Assembly: GCA_018417955.1 (NCBI GenBank)
Contig: JACTVC010000010.1
Coordinates: forward strand, 1,252,763-1,316,762
DNA length: 64,000 nucleotides
Reading direction: 5' to 3'
DNA from: Laccaria trichodermophora
Taxonomy: Eukaryota > Basidiomycota > Agaricomycetes > Agaricales > Hydnangiaceae
A program made the translations under genes and the position numbers. The notes below the pieces were generated by a model, which was not told the origin of the DNA, ran no database searches, and saw nothing but the letters and a program-made list of their open reading frames with translations. This document shows positions 10,522 to 24,548 of this stretch, piece after piece (the stretch's first letter is position 1; every line of letters begins with the position of its first letter).

Positions 10522-10744
10522 AGTCAAGTAGGATAGGTTGAAATAGAGTCAATTCCACCAGTGTACCCAATATCCGACCCATGTTTCAGCTTACAAGTTC
10601 ACCGTTGATCACTTTTTTGCCAGCAACCCGAACTAGCTAGCCTCATCACTATGTTGTGGTTCCATAAGCTAAACCTGATTGGGAGAATGTACAAATACAA
10701 TTTGGCTTTAAGCTATTAAAATACACTACATCTCGAACTTCGTA

Positions 10745-12713
10745 CTAGGTTAGATCAATAAAACCAAGGAAACCTCCCTTTGATTCATCCTCGTCAACAG
10801 CAATTGGGTTCAGAGCTGAACCCGTGGCAGAAGCAAGGGCCATCGTGGAGCCTGAGGCAATCACATTGAGAGCAAGAGTTGCACGAGAGCTTGAGGCAAC
10901 AGCATTCGCAGTAGCTGCAGGAATGATGACAGCTCCATCATCCTTATCAGAGAACATTAGTTACGACGATAGAGTGAAGCGCTACTGTATACATACCGAG
11001 TCCGAACTAATCCACCGCTGCTGGCGAGGTTTCTTTCTCTTACGTGTGCGCGCGCCAAATTCATTTGTGAGATCGGGAACCTTTCGTTTGAGAATTCGCG
11101 ATGGAATCCACGGGTAGAAGGGCTCCCGCATTTGCTGAAGCGTCTTTTTGCGAATATTCTTGTCGAGGCTGGAGGCAGTTTCACGGGCAAGGGCCAACGT
11201 TGCCGTCTCGACTGAGAAGCCGTCCACGTTTGCACCTGTAGCTGGGCCGCCCGGTCCAAGCTTCTGCTGTCGAATGCGTAGCAGGGAGGAGCGTGAGAGT
11301 TGCTCGTCGACTGTTCCGGGAGTATCAACAGGCTGTCGCAGGGTCATCAGTATTCTATTCAGGAGAGATTGGAGATGACTTACCTTGAGCAGCATTCGCA
11401 TTACAGCTGCAGGCCAAACATTCTGTTGGAAGCGATCATTAATGACGCCTGCAGATCCCCACGAAAAAGATTTCTCGCAGAGGACTGCGAGTTTAGCAAG
11501 GTTAAGTTGGCAGAGAGTCCATGATGTGGTATCAGGACCCTTGCCGTTCTCTGACCAAGAGGTGACTGGGCAGGTGTACAAGTGGAGAACGTCGAGCTTG
11601 GGAAAGTCGTGAGGAATGTTCTGGGCTAGCGTAGGGTGCTTCGCATTCATGAGACCGTGCGGATCACGAATTAGCTCATTCACGAGCTTGTTACGCCAAC
11701 CATGAAGAAAATCTTCAAGATCATGTTGAGGGAGCGTAGTGGCGGCCATGAAAAGCGAGTCAGCGAGTTCCCCCTGAGCCAGTTGATGGGCAATCTTAAG
11801 ACCACACCCAGGGAGGCCAACCTAAACAAGCAGCTATTGAGCAAGACATAAATTACCACAATTACGACGTACCTGGTCATAGTCACCACCACTGAGAATG
11901 GCGATGAAGATTAGCTTGGCGCGTGTGAGGGATGCCTGTGCTTGGATGTCATCCAACATGTAGTATGTAATCCTATCTCCATCGGTTTTTACGTTGGGGC
12001 TAGCAGTGTATTTGTATTAGAAAACGACTGATTAGAGGAGTGGATAAGCTCACGGTTTGATCATATATGTGCCTCCAAAGAGGAACACATCGAAGTCGGT
12101 GGTTAGAGCAGCCTTGATGAGACCATGTGCCGTCAGCTGAGCCAACTCGGCCTCAGCCTCTCCTGGGGCCTAGTGAGAGTCAACGAAAGGAATTGAAAAA
12201 ATGATGTGAAAGCGTTACGCACACGATACATGGGGCACCCAGCTTCTCGAACGAAATCCTCAATGTAAGCTTCCATCCAATGCGGCTTGTCGGCCATGAC
12301 GTTTACTCCACGTTTGATGCGAGGGCGATTGGGACCATCCGCAACAAAAATGGGTTGGATGGACTGAGCCAGAAGGTGGCAGATGCGGAAGAAGATGATG
12401 CGGAGGGCTGGATTTTCACCCTGTTGTGTCCTAGGCATGGAATGCGCAGCGGCTTGAGCTTGACAGATCCAGACACTAAAACATATGATCAGCTTTGGTT
12501 AGGAATGAAGACAGAAAAAGAAGACCATACCTTACATCGACGCCAACACGAACCATGTTGTCGCCGTGGGGATTCAGCTGGAAGCCTTCCTTTGTTGCAA
12601 ACTCGGTCAGAGTTTGCACACGCCGAGCCGGCTCCAAAATCTAGAGTGAATCAGTTTCAAGGTAAGCAGTAATGTTGAAAGTCTCTTACTTTGGAGAGTC
12701 CAGGAACGCCCAT
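10745..12713 (-). CDS. XPG/FEN1-family nuclease, copy 2
   Basis: Eight-exon model of copy 1 shifted by 6,902: complement(join(10745..10942, 10997..11332, 11384..11821, 11873..11999, 12054..12169, 12223..12475, 12531..12640, 12690..12713)). Identical product with all acidic ligands. Confidence 0.84.
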
Positions 12714-13609
12714 CGTGATGGTTGAGGTAGACGATGTCGGAGAATGTGAGACAGTGATGAATTGACATGGCTGGATTGCTTGCTAATAGCCAAAAGAAGT
12801 GGATAATTGGAGGGAAGGAGTCCAAGTTTGAAGTTGGTCCTTTGTGCAGGCTGCAGCACAGACTGGATGGGCCAATGTCGAACGAAAGGCTTTGAGGGTT
12901 TGCTGTTCGGTGAAGGGACAGTTGACGCAGACGAGTCGTGTTTGCATCAATGAAGGCACGTTTTAGATCACATGACCCAAACGCGTCGACGCGTCGGCCT
13001 TCCTCATGCTCATGAGGTGAGCCTCAGCACCATCTCCATCCTCGCACGAAATATCTATTTGCTGTACATGCATAGGATATGTTAAATTAGCATGTATTTC
13101 GAAACTTGAGCACAGGAGTGAGCAAAGAATAACTTGTAATAAATCATATACCTCAAAATAAGTGAAAGTTGAACGAATAAGTGGAGATAAGTGCTTATGT
13201 GGGTTCAATTTAGCTTAAATCTGGTTCAATTTATTGGATTTAAGAACCCTTGATGCCAACTGGTTCAATTTAGAGCTACACCCGATGAGCTGGCTGATTC
13301 AAGGGTGTCCGCTGTTAATCGGGTCCGGTCACTTCCCCAATCTCCTGGTGCTCAGGTACGAGATCGACTGAGAACGGTTCCCCGGAATTCAAAGATACAC
13401 ACTCACAGACCTGGCATCTGGAATTGATCTGGAAAGCTCAATGAAAGGGTAGCATTCCGTGAAAATGTGCTGAGCAATATATTTTTACAAGGTGCCTATT
13501 AATGCTATAATTTACAACAGAGAGTATTGTGACAGCAATGAGGGTATGAGAAAAGAAGGGGAGGACTAGGGCTAGCACAGACTGAGATGACAAGGGAAAG
13601 AAAACAAAC

Positions 13610-14226
13610 CTAGGAGATTGTAGAGGAAGAACAGTGAGCCGATGAAGACAAACGCACTGGTGAAACCACCTTGAATTCAGAAGCACGACTGGTGATAGCG
13701 GCGTTCTAGAGACAACGTTAGACTACACGATTTGAAAGAAGGCAGTCAGTTACCTCAGCGCGGTGAACACAGTAAATGAACTCGGTAACCAGAGTGTCGG
13801 CATGGTGGCCAAAGACGTGGACATCCCCCGAATTGGAGGGGCCGTTCTTGAACTTGAAGGCACAACGGAGCTCAATGGCAATAGCAGATGCGTAGTTGGC
13901 TGTTGATAAGAGGAAGGAGAGTGCGACGAGCCGCTAAAAGCGGTGATCATCATCGTAAATCTCAAGATGGAGGGACGAAGAATACATACTATTGCCAACG
14001 CCGTGAATGTCCTTGTTGGAGAAGGTTAGAGAAGACGCTGTGCCCTTGGTAGTTGACGAGTTTGCTCAATGAATGTGGGAGGAAGACGGTGGGCATGGGT
14101 CTTAATGTGGTCAGTTGGTGGAAAAGTTGGAAAAGCACGCGAGGTATCGTGCCAGCATTGGGAAATGGAGGCCGTAAGGCTGTTAGGACCGTCGTCAGTT
14201 GTGTGTGAAAGAGTGGGTTTGGACAT
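13610..14226 (-). CDS. probable small element gene, copy 2
   Basis: Copy of the 134-residue gene model shifted by 6,902; exons 13610..13705, 13754..13899, 13990..14064, 14139..14226. Confidence 0.4.
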
Positions 14227-14633
14227 GATGGAACGCGATCGCGGTGACGGAGGTTGAGGAACGGCACCTAGCAGAAAACGAGGTTGGGCGACGGCTCACA
14301 GGTAGCCAGGGTTGTAGAGACGATGTACCCCTACCGAGGGGAGGCGAGACTCGAGATGGCTTCACGGGAAGCGAGATCAGTCGCGACACGAGAAGTCGTC
14401 AGTTCAGCGCATGTAAAAGACGACGCGTTTACTCACCTTAATCTGCCCAGGTATGGTTGAAAAAGCATGGAATAGATGAAAGACGGGCAAGGACACGACA
14501 AGAAGTATTTTTGAGGCTTCAAGGGGACAAGGGACTCGTCGAACAGACAAAGCAGGGACGAACAAGCGAGTGATTTCTCACAAAGATCAGAATCCGGTGA
14601 TGGGCGCAATTTACCGAATTTAACATTCAGTGG

Positions 14634-14677
14634 CTTAAATCAAGGGAAATAACTGTGCTTATGTGGGCCGATTTAAG
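14634..14677. other. unit junction 2-3, core with inverted arms
   Basis: Same arrangement as the first junction; core at 14656-14662. Confidence 0.7.
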
Positions 14678-15290
14678 GGGATTCCCCGGATTCAGCCCAA
14701 ATGGGGAAGCTCAGGGTCCAATCACGTGCTGTAAGTGCGCGCTTCCTGCAGCGCTCCCCCTTCTCCTCCCCTCTCGTATTCAACGCCGCGAAGCGAAGTT
14801 CGACACGTTTTCCCCGTCAGGTCTCTTAGTTCACAATAAACGGCTTCGAAACCTTTTGTTTATGTACAATACAAGGTAGTGATTGGTGAAATATTGTATG
14901 TAGCTCATAGTAACGTATGTACTTGTTCAAGTTCTTGTACGACGTGAAACAAAGACTAGTGAGATTTATGAGACAAAATACCTACGAGGTTTAGACATTA
15001 AAAAGATGTTAGTATACCCCCTCCTTTCCTTAGCCAAACCCAAGTTCTCCAATTACAGGAGATCTTCAATCTATGACCATTTTTTAGGTGTCGGCAGTCT
15101 CAGAACTTGCGCGGGACTTGGATTTGCGCTCGCCTGCTGTGCCGTACTTGCTGGAGCGTGTTGTGCCATTATTCCATCTGATTGCTTCCAAGAGCTTCGA
15201 GAGGCTCTTATTAGCATCGGGGTACTTGCTAATAAATCGGTTCTCATCGCGGCCCAAACTGATCAAAGAAACCGAATCTGTCAGTGACCC

Positions 15291-17423
15291 TTAATTAAGA
15301 TTTGGAGCGACGTACCGAACGTACTCCTCGAAGATCGTCTTTCTCTGATTCCGCTTGCTTGCTGTGGGACTGTTGCCCTCATACCATTCCTTTGGCCAGT
15401 CTCTCAGCGCATAGTTTGTGATGGGATCAACCTCCTCCCATTGTTTGACGGCTCGTCGCCATGCGCCGGGAGCTCTTCCTAAATCAGGAATCGCAAAGTT
15501 GTAACGTCGAAATCTTGGCGATATAACCGTGCCAGGTTCTGACGATGCTCCTCTCTCGGAAGGGGAGGTTTCACGGCTGGACTCGGTTTCCCTGGGCAAA
15601 GTGTAGGGCGCTGAAACCGCCCTTGATGCTCGCAATTGGGTATGCGGCACACGTTCAGGTCCAGTGAACGAAATCGACGGATCTGGAATGTTTGGTGCTG
15701 GCTGGGCATGGGAGCTGAGAGTGGTGGTGATCGTTTTCATGATCTCATCCAGCTTGCGGTCGACACGCTCACTGATCTGTTGCACCTGCTCGCCTGATGC
15801 AGGTTGCGTTGCAAGGTGTTCTCCCATGAAGCTCTGGTCTGTACCGAGGGGAATCGGGTGCAAGACGTTGCCGTGCCCTGTCTCGAAGCTCTGGAGTGAG
15901 TCGATTAAATATTTCATCAACGTATCGACCTTGACAGTTCATGTGAATAACCCAGCTCACTCCTGAAGGCATGCAAACTTACGTGCTCCCCAATTGCCCA
16001 TCCACCCCACCATCGGATCCAGCTCAACGGCCACCGCTTTCCAACAGGCGCAAACATAAACCTGTACTGTGCGCCTCCACGTCGAAAGCAGTGCGTCGTG
16101 TAGTGTTTTTGAAGTCCAGCGGCAGCGGCAAACTTGGTGAGTAACCCTTGCAAGAGATCATAACTCATGTCGCGTTTAGGGTGGATCAATCCGTTGGGCG
16201 CGATGTAGGGAAAAAGGTAATCATCGGCTTCAACTTTCCGGTTGGGTTGAAGCTTCTGGAGATAAGCGCGCCACTTTGGAAGGTGTGAATTCATATCAAT
16301 CGCAGGAATGTCCTGATGATAAATATCATAGATATTGCCTGTAGCAGAAATCAGTACAGCGAGCAGCAACAGTCTGAGTCACCTCACCAGTACGTGGTCC
16401 ATCATATCCCTTGGCGTGTTGCCATCCCTTTCTATTTTCGAGGGCAACTTTGAAGTGCGGGATATAGTAAGGTGCAGGACCGACACAATTGTCCTTTATG
16501 TCCTGGTCTTGCAAGGTGAGCAATTCAAAGCACCTATTACCGTTTCCGAAATTCTAAGTTAGTAACCCTCAACAGAAATTAGGAAGCCATAAACCTTGTC
16601 CACAGTGTAAATGCCGAGCTAATAAATGCTCGCATTAGTGCATGTTCAGCACGGAACATCAAAGTTTCAAGATCTGCAACAGGCAAGGTAAGGAGATCAT
16701 CGGGGCACGTTTTCTCTGACCATTCCATAATCTGTTGAACCTCTTCTATCGTTATCGCCTCGGCATGGTTGCGGACTGCTGCGTGGCCTTTCTCAGCAGC
16801 TCTGATTTTCACTGCGTGCAGAACGGCCATGACAGCCGGGGCACGAGCAGGGCAACCTTTTACTTCACCTGTCTTGTCGTCCAGTTGGTAATTCGTACCT
16901 GCATACTTGTCACCATCCCTTATTGGGTCGTCAGGAAAGGGTTTTATCAATTAATGTGATATTATGCTTACATTGTATCCCAGTACCTTGCGAAGGCGCC
17001 TTGGATCCCATAGCCGGTATCCTTTCCCAAGTTTTGCACAAAGCACTTCTGCACAATAAACATCTCAACCGCCATCGCGGAGTATTTGTTTGGAGGTTTG
17101 TCAAATGCTTTTTCAAACTCGTCTGTCAAGATGCCCTGACTGCAAATGTCCTCGCCTCTTGCACGCCTGTCCTCAATCAGAGTCTTCAAGAACCTCATGC
17201 CTCTGTCCAAGTGACCATCATAGGCATTATCTGTGTTCTTCACGGCGGTCGTTTCCTTCACCTGGACATTTCGGGTTTCCTGTAGTGACGCGAGTGGTGC
17301 TGCCTTTACCCGAGGCTTCCTTGGCGCACGCTTCGGCTTCGCAGTGGCAGAGTCTTGCGTTACTTTTGAAGTTTCTGTGTTGGCAGTAGCCGCAGATACT
17401 TTTGTACGTGCCCTCCGGCCCAT
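15291..17423 (-). CDS. Crypton-type tyrosine recombinase, copy 3
   Basis: Model of copy 1 shifted by 13,804: complement(join(15291..15929, 15983..16338, 16388..16533, 16595..16918, 16972..17423)). Identical product, intact. Confidence 0.87.
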
Positions 17424-17646
17424 AGTCAAGTAGGATAGGTTGAAATAGAGTCAATTCCACCAGTGTACCCAATATCCGACCCATGTTTCAGCTTACAAGT
17501 TCACCGTTGATCACTTTTTTGCCAGCAACCCGAACTAGCTAGCCTCATCACTATGTTGTGGTTCCATAAGCTAAACCTGATTGGGAGAATGTACAAATAC
17601 AATTTGGCTTTAAGCTATTAAAATACACTACATCTCGAACTTCGTA

Positions 17647-19615
17647 CTAGGTTAGATCAATAAAACCAAGGAAACCTCCCTTTGATTCATCCTCGTCAAC
17701 AGCAATTGGGTTCAGAGCTGAACCCGTGGCAGAAGCAAGGGCCATCGTGGAGCCTGAGGCAATCACATTGAGAGCAAGAGTTGCACGAGAGCTTGAGGCA
17801 ACAGCATTCGCAGTAGCTGCAGGAATGATGACAGCTCCATCATCCTTATCAGAGAACATTAGTTACGACGATAGAGTGAAGCGCTACTGTATACATACCG
17901 AGTCCGAACTAATCCACCGCTGCTGGCGAGGTTTCTTTCTCTTACGTGTGCGCGCGCCAAATTCATTTGTGAGATCGGGAACCTTTCGTTTGAGAATTCG
18001 CGATGGAATCCACGGGTAGAAGGGCTCCCGCATTTGCTGAAGCGTCTTTTTGCGAATATTCTTGTCGAGGCTGGAGGCAGTTTCACGGGCAAGGGCCAAC
18101 GTTGCCGTCTCGACTGAGAAGCCGTCCACGTTTGCACCTGTAGCTGGGCCGCCCGGTCCAAGCTTCTGCTGTCGAATGCGTAGCAGGGAGGAGCGTGAGA
18201 GTTGCTCGTCGACTGTTCCGGGAGTATCAACAGGCTGTCGCAGGGTCATCAGTATTCTATTCAGGAGAGATTGGAGATGACTTACCTTGAGCAGCATTCG
18301 CATTACAGCTGCAGGCCAAACATTCTGTTGGAAGCGATCATTAATGACGCCTGCAGATCCCCACGAAAAAGATTTCTCGCAGAGGACTGCGAGTTTAGCA
18401 AGGTTAAGTTGGCAGAGAGTCCATGATGTGGTATCAGGACCCTTGCCGTTCTCTGACCAAGAGGTGACTGGGCAGGTGTACAAGTGGAGAACGTCGAGCT
18501 TGGGAAAGTCGTGAGGAATGTTCTGGGCTAGCGTAGGGTGCTTCGCATTCATGAGACCGTGCGGATCACGAATTAGCTCATTCACGAGCTTGTTACGCCA
18601 ACCATGAAGAAAATCTTCAAGATCATGTTGAGGGAGCGTAGTGGCGGCCATGAAAAGCGAGTCAGCGAGTTCCCCCTGAGCCAGTTGATGGGCAATCTTA
18701 AGACCACACCCAGGGAGGCCAACCTAAACAAGCAGCTATTGAGCAAGACATAAATTACCACAATTACGACGTACCTGGTCATAGTCACCACCACTGAGAA
18801 TGGCGATGAAGATTAGCTTGGCGCGTGTGAGGGATGCCTGTGCTTGGATGTCATCCAACATGTAGTATGTAATCCTATCTCCATCGGTTTTTACGTTGGG
18901 GCTAGCAGTGTATTTGTATTAGAAAACGACTGATTAGAGGAGTGGATAAGCTCACGGTTTGATCATATATGTGCCTCCAAAGAGGAACACATCGAAGTCG
19001 GTGGTTAGAGCAGCCTTGATGAGACCATGTGCCGTCAGCTGAGCCAACTCGGCCTCAGCCTCTCCTGGGGCCTAGTGAGAGTCAACGAAAGGAATTGAAA
19101 AAATGATGTGAAAGCGTTACGCACACGATACATGGGGCACCCAGCTTCTCGAACGAAATCCTCAATGTAAGCTTCCATCCAATGCGGCTTGTCGGCCATG
19201 ACGTTTACTCCACGTTTGATGCGAGGGCGATTGGGACCATCCGCAACAAAAATGGGTTGGATGGACTGAGCCAGAAGGTGGCAGATGCGGAAGAAGATGA
19301 TGCGGAGGGCTGGATTTTCACCCTGTTGTGTCCTAGGCATGGAATGCGCAGCGGCTTGAGCTTGACAGATCCAGACACTAAAACATATGATCAGCTTTGG
19401 TTAGGAATGAAGACAGAAAAAGAAGACCATACCTTACATCGACGCCAACACGAACCATGTTGTCGCCGTGGGGATTCAGCTGGAAGCCTTCCTTTGTTGC
19501 AAACTCGGTCAGAGTTTGCACACGCCGAGCCGGCTCCAAAATCTAGAGTGAATCAGTTTCAAGGTAAGCAGTAATGTTGAAAGTCTCTTACTTTGGAGAG
19601 TCCAGGAACGCCCAT
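17647..19615 (-). CDS. XPG/FEN1-family nuclease, copy 3
   Basis: Model of copy 1 shifted by 13,804: complement(join(17647..17844, 17899..18234, 18286..18723, 18775..18901, 18956..19071, 19125..19377, 19433..19542, 19592..19615)). Identical product. Confidence 0.84.
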
Positions 19616-20511
19616 CGTGATGGTTGAGGTAGACGATGTCGGAGAATGTGAGACAGTGATGAATTGACATGGCTGGATTGCTTGCTAATAGCCAAAAGAA
19701 GTGGATAATTGGAGGGAAGGAGTCCAAGTTTGAAGTTGGTCCTTTGTGCAGGCTGCAGCACAGACTGGATGGGCCAATGTCGAACGAAAGGCTTTGAGGG
19801 TTTGCTGTTCGGTGAAGGGACAGTTGACGCAGACGAGTCGTGTTTGCATCAATGAAGGCACGTTTTAGATCACATGACCCAAACGCGTCGACGCGTCGGC
19901 CTTCCTCATGCTCATGAGGTGAGCCTCAGCACCATCTCCATCCTCGCACGAAATATCTATTTGCTGTACATGCATAGGATATGTTAAATTAGCATGTATT
20001 TCGAAACTTGAGCACAGGAGTGAGCAAAGAATAACTTGTAATAAATCATATACCTCAAAATAAGTGAAAGTTGAACGAATAAGTGGAGATAAGTGCTTAT
20101 GTGGGTTCAATTTAGCTTAAATCTGGTTCAATTTATTGGATTTAAGAACCCTTGATGCCAACTGGTTCAATTTAGAGCTACACCCGATGAGCTGGCTGAT
20201 TCAAGGGTGTCCGCTGTTAATCGGGTCCGGTCACTTCCCCAATCTCCTGGTGCTCAGGTACGAGATCGACTGAGAACGGTTCCCCGGAATTCAAAGATAC
20301 ACACTCACAGACCTGGCATCTGGAATTGATCTGGAAAGCTCAATGAAAGGGTAGCATTCCGTGAAAATGTGCTGAGCAATATATTTTTACAAGGTGCCTA
20401 TTAATGCTATAATTTACAACAGAGAGTATTGTGACAGCAATGAGGGTATGAGAAAAGAAGGGGAGGACTAGGGCTAGCACAGACTGAGATGACAAGGGAA
20501 AGAAAACAAAC

Positions 20512-21128
20512 CTAGGAGATTGTAGAGGAAGAACAGTGAGCCGATGAAGACAAACGCACTGGTGAAACCACCTTGAATTCAGAAGCACGACTGGTGATAG
20601 CGGCGTTCTAGAGACAACGTTAGACTACACGATTTGAAAGAAGGCAGTCAGTTACCTCAGCGCGGTGAACACAGTAAATGAACTCGGTAACCAGAGTGTC
20701 GGCATGGTGGCCAAAGACGTGGACATCCCCCGAATTGGAGGGGCCGTTCTTGAACTTGAAGGCACAACGGAGCTCAATGGCAATAGCAGATGCGTAGTTG
20801 GCTGTTGATAAGAGGAAGGAGAGTGCGACGAGCCGCTAAAAGCGGTGATCATCATCGTAAATCTCAAGATGGAGGGACGAAGAATACATACTATTGCCAA
20901 CGCCGTGAATGTCCTTGTTGGAGAAGGTTAGAGAAGACGCTGTGCCCTTGGTAGTTGACGAGTTTGCTCAATGAATGTGGGAGGAAGACGGTGGGCATGG
21001 GTCTTAATGTGGTCAGTTGGTGGAAAAGTTGGAAAAGCACGCGAGGTATCGTGCCAGCATTGGGAAATGGAGGCCGTAAGGCTGTTAGGACCGTCGTCAG
21101 TTGTGTGTGAAAGAGTGGGTTTGGACAT
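20512..21128 (-). CDS. probable small element gene, copy 3
   Basis: Copy of the 134-residue gene model shifted by 13,804; exons 20512..20607, 20656..20801, 20892..20966, 21041..21128. Confidence 0.4.
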
Positions 21129-21535
21129 GATGGAACGCGATCGCGGTGACGGAGGTTGAGGAACGGCACCTAGCAGAAAACGAGGTTGGGCGACGGCTCA
21201 CAGGTAGCCAGGGTTGTAGAGACGATGTACCCCTACCGAGGGGAGGCGAGACTCGAGATGGCTTCACGGGAAGCGAGATCAGTCGCGACACGAGAAGTCG
21301 TCAGTTCAGCGCATGTAAAAGACGACGCGTTTACTCACCTTAATCTGCCCAGGTATGGTTGAAAAAGCATGGAATAGATGAAAGACGGGCAAGGACACGA
21401 CAAGAAGTATTTTTGAGGCTTCAAGGGGACAAGGGACTCGTCGAACAGACAAAGCAGGGACGAACAAGCGAGTGATTTCTCACAAAGATCAGAATCCGGT
21501 GATGGGCGCAATTTACCGAATTTAACATTCAGTGG

Positions 21536-21579
21536 CTTAAATCAAGGGAAATAACTGTGCTTATGTGGGCCGATTTAAG
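21536..21579. other. unit junction 3-4, core with inverted arms
   Basis: Same arrangement; core at 21558-21564. Confidence 0.7.
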
Positions 21580-22192
21580 GGGATTCCCCGGATTCAGCCC
21601 AAATGGGGAAGCTCAGGGTCCAATCACGTGCTGTAAGTGCGCGCTTCCTGCAGCGCTCCCCCTTCTCCTCCCCTCTCGTATTCAACGCCGCGAAGCGAAG
21701 TTCGACACGTTTTCCCCGTCAGGTCTCTTAGTTCACAATAAACGGCTTCGAAACCTTTTGTTTATGTACAATACAAGGTAGTGATTGGTGAAATATTGTA
21801 TGTAGCTCATAGTAACGTATGTACTTGTTCAAGTTCTTGTACGACGTGAAACAAAGACTAGTGAGATTTATGAGACAAAATACCTACGAGGTTTAGACAT
21901 TAAAAAGATGTTAGTATACCCCCTCCTTTCCTTAGCCAAACCCAAGTTCTCCAATTACAGGAGATCTTCAATCTATGACCATTTTTTAGGTGTCGGCAGT
22001 CTCAGAACTTGCGCGGGACTTGGATTTGCGCTCGCCTGCTGTGCCGTACTTGCTGGAGCGTGTTGTGCCATTATTCCATCTGATTGCTTCCAAGAGCTTC
22101 GAGAGGCTCTTATTAGCATCGGGGTACTTGCTAATAAATCGGTTCTCATCGCGGCCCAAACTGATCAAAGAAACCGAATCTGTCAGTGACCC

Positions 22193-24325
22193 TTAATTAA
22201 GATTTGGAGCGACGTACCGAACGTACTCCTCGAAGATCGTCTTTCTCTGATTCCGCTTGCTTGCTGTGGGACTGTTGCCCTCATACCATTCCTTTGGCCA
22301 GTCTCTCAGCGCATAGTTTGTGATGGGATCAACCTCCTCCCATTGTTTGACGGCTCGTCGCCATGCGCCGGGAGCTCTTCCTAAATCAGGAATCGCAAAG
22401 TTGTAACGTCGAAATCTTGGCGATATAACCGTGCCAGGTTCTGACGATGCTCCTCTCTCGGAAGGGGAGGTTTCACGGCTGGACTCGGTTTCCCTGGGCA
22501 AAGTGTAGGGCGCTGAAACCGCCCTTGATGCTCGCAATTGGGTATGCGGCACACGTTCAGGTCCAGTGAACGAAATCGACGGATCTGGAATGTTTGGTGC
22601 TGGCTGGGCATGGGAGCTGAGAGTGGTGGTGATCGTTTTCATGATCTCATCCAGCTTGCGGTCGACACGCTCACTGATCTGTTGCACCTGCTCGCCTGAT
22701 GCAGGTTGCGTTGCAAGGTGTTCTCCCATGAAGCTCTGGTCTGTACCGAGGGGAATCGGGTGCAAGACGTTGCCGTGCCCTGTCTCGAAGCTCTGGAGTG
22801 AGTCGATTAAATATTTCATCAACGTATCGACCTTGACAGTTCATGTGAATAACCCAGCTCACTCCTGAAGGCATGCAAACTTACGTGCTCCCCAATTGCC
22901 CATCCACCCCACCATCGGATCCAGCTCAACGGCCACCGCTTTCCAACAGGCGCAAACATAAACCTGTACTGTGCGCCTCCACGTCGAAAGCAGTGCGTCG
23001 TGTAGTGTTTTTGAAGTCCAGCGGCAGCGGCAAACTTGGTGAGTAACCCTTGCAAGAGATCATAACTCATGTCGCGTTTAGGGTGGATCAATCCATTGGG
23101 CGCGATGTAGGGAAAAAGGTAATCATCGGCTTCAACTTTCCGGTTGGGTTGAAGCTTCTGGAGATAAGCGCGCCACTTTGGAAGGTGTGAATTCATATCA
23201 ATCGCAGGAATGTCCTGATGATAAATATCATAGATATTGCCTGTAGCAGAAATCAGTACAGCGAGCAGCAACAGTCTGAGTCACCTCACCAGTACGTGGT
23301 CCATCATATCCCTTGGCGTGTTGCCATCCCTTTCTATTTTCGAGGGCAACTTTGAAGTGCGGGATATAGTAAGGTGCAGGACCGACACAATTGTCCTTTA
23401 TGTCCTGGTCTTGCAAGGTGAGCAATTCAAAGCACCTATTACCGTTTCCGAAATTCTAAGTTAGTAACCCTCAACAGAAATTAGGAAGCCATAAACCTTG
23501 TCCACAGTGTAAATGCCGAGCTAATAAATGCTCGCATTAGTGCATGTTCAGCACGGAACATCAAAGTTTCAAGATCTGCAACAGGCAAGGTAAGGAGATC
23601 ATCGGGGCACGTTTTCTCTGACCATTCCATAATCTGTTGAACCTCTTCTATCGTTATCGCCTCGGCATGGTTGCGGACTGCTGCGTGGCCTTTCTCAGCA
23701 GCTCTGATTTTCACTGCGTGCAGAACGGCCATGACAGCCGGGGCACGAGCAGGGCAACCTTTTACTTCACCTGTCTTGTCGTCCAGTTGGTAATTCGTAC
23801 CTGCATACTTGTCACCATCCCTTATTGGGTCGTCAGGAAAGGGTTTTATCAATTAATGTGATATTATGCTTACATTGTATCCCAGTACCTTGCGAAGGCG
23901 CCTTGGATCCCATAGCCGGTATCCTTTCCCAAGTTTTGCACAAAGCACTTCTGCACAATAAACATCTCAACCGCCATCGCGGAGTATTTGTTTGGAGGTT
24001 TGTCAAATGCTTTTTCAAACTCGTCTGTCAAGATGCCCTGACTGCAAATGTCCTCGCCTCTTGCACGCCTGTCCTCAATCAGAGTCTTCAAGAACCTCAT
24101 GCCTCTGTCCAAGTGACCATCATAGGCATTATCTGTGTTCTTCACGGCGGTCGTTTCCTTCACCTGGACATTTCGGGTTTCCTGTAGTGACGCGAGTGGT
24201 GCTGCCTTTACCCGAGGCTTCCTTGGCGCACGCTTCGGCTTCGCAGTGGCAGAGTCTTGCGTTACTTTTGAAGTTTCTGTGTTGGCAGTAGCCGCAGATA
24301 CTTTTGTACGTGCCCTCCGGCCCAT
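22193..24325 (-). CDS. Crypton-type tyrosine recombinase, copy 4
   Basis: Model of copy 1 shifted by 20,706: complement(join(22193..22831, 22885..23240, 23290..23435, 23497..23820, 23874..24325)). The base change at 23095 alters AAC to AAT in an Asn codon (residue 356), so the protein is unchanged. Confidence 0.87.
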
Positions 24326-24548
24326 AGTCAAGTAGGATAGGTTGAAATAGAGTCAATTCCACCAGTGTACCCAATATCCGACCCATGTTTCAGCTTACAA
24401 GTTCACCGTTGATCACTTTTTTGCCAGCAACCCGAACTAGCTAGCCTCATCACTATGTTGTGGTTCCATAAGCTAAACCTGATTGGGAGAATGTACAAAT
24501 ACAATTTGGCTTTAAGCTATTAAAATACACTACATCTCGAACTTCGTA

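Larger units (their letters stand above)
7754..14655 (-). mobile_element. Crypton-type element, copy 2
   Basis: Second unit, identical in reading-frame content to copy 1 at +6,902. It has a core-type junction on both sides, so both of its ends are complete. Confidence 0.85.
14656..21557 (-). mobile_element. Crypton-type element, copy 3
   Basis: Third unit, at +13,804 from copy 1. No difference from copy 1 was noticed. Confidence 0.85.
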
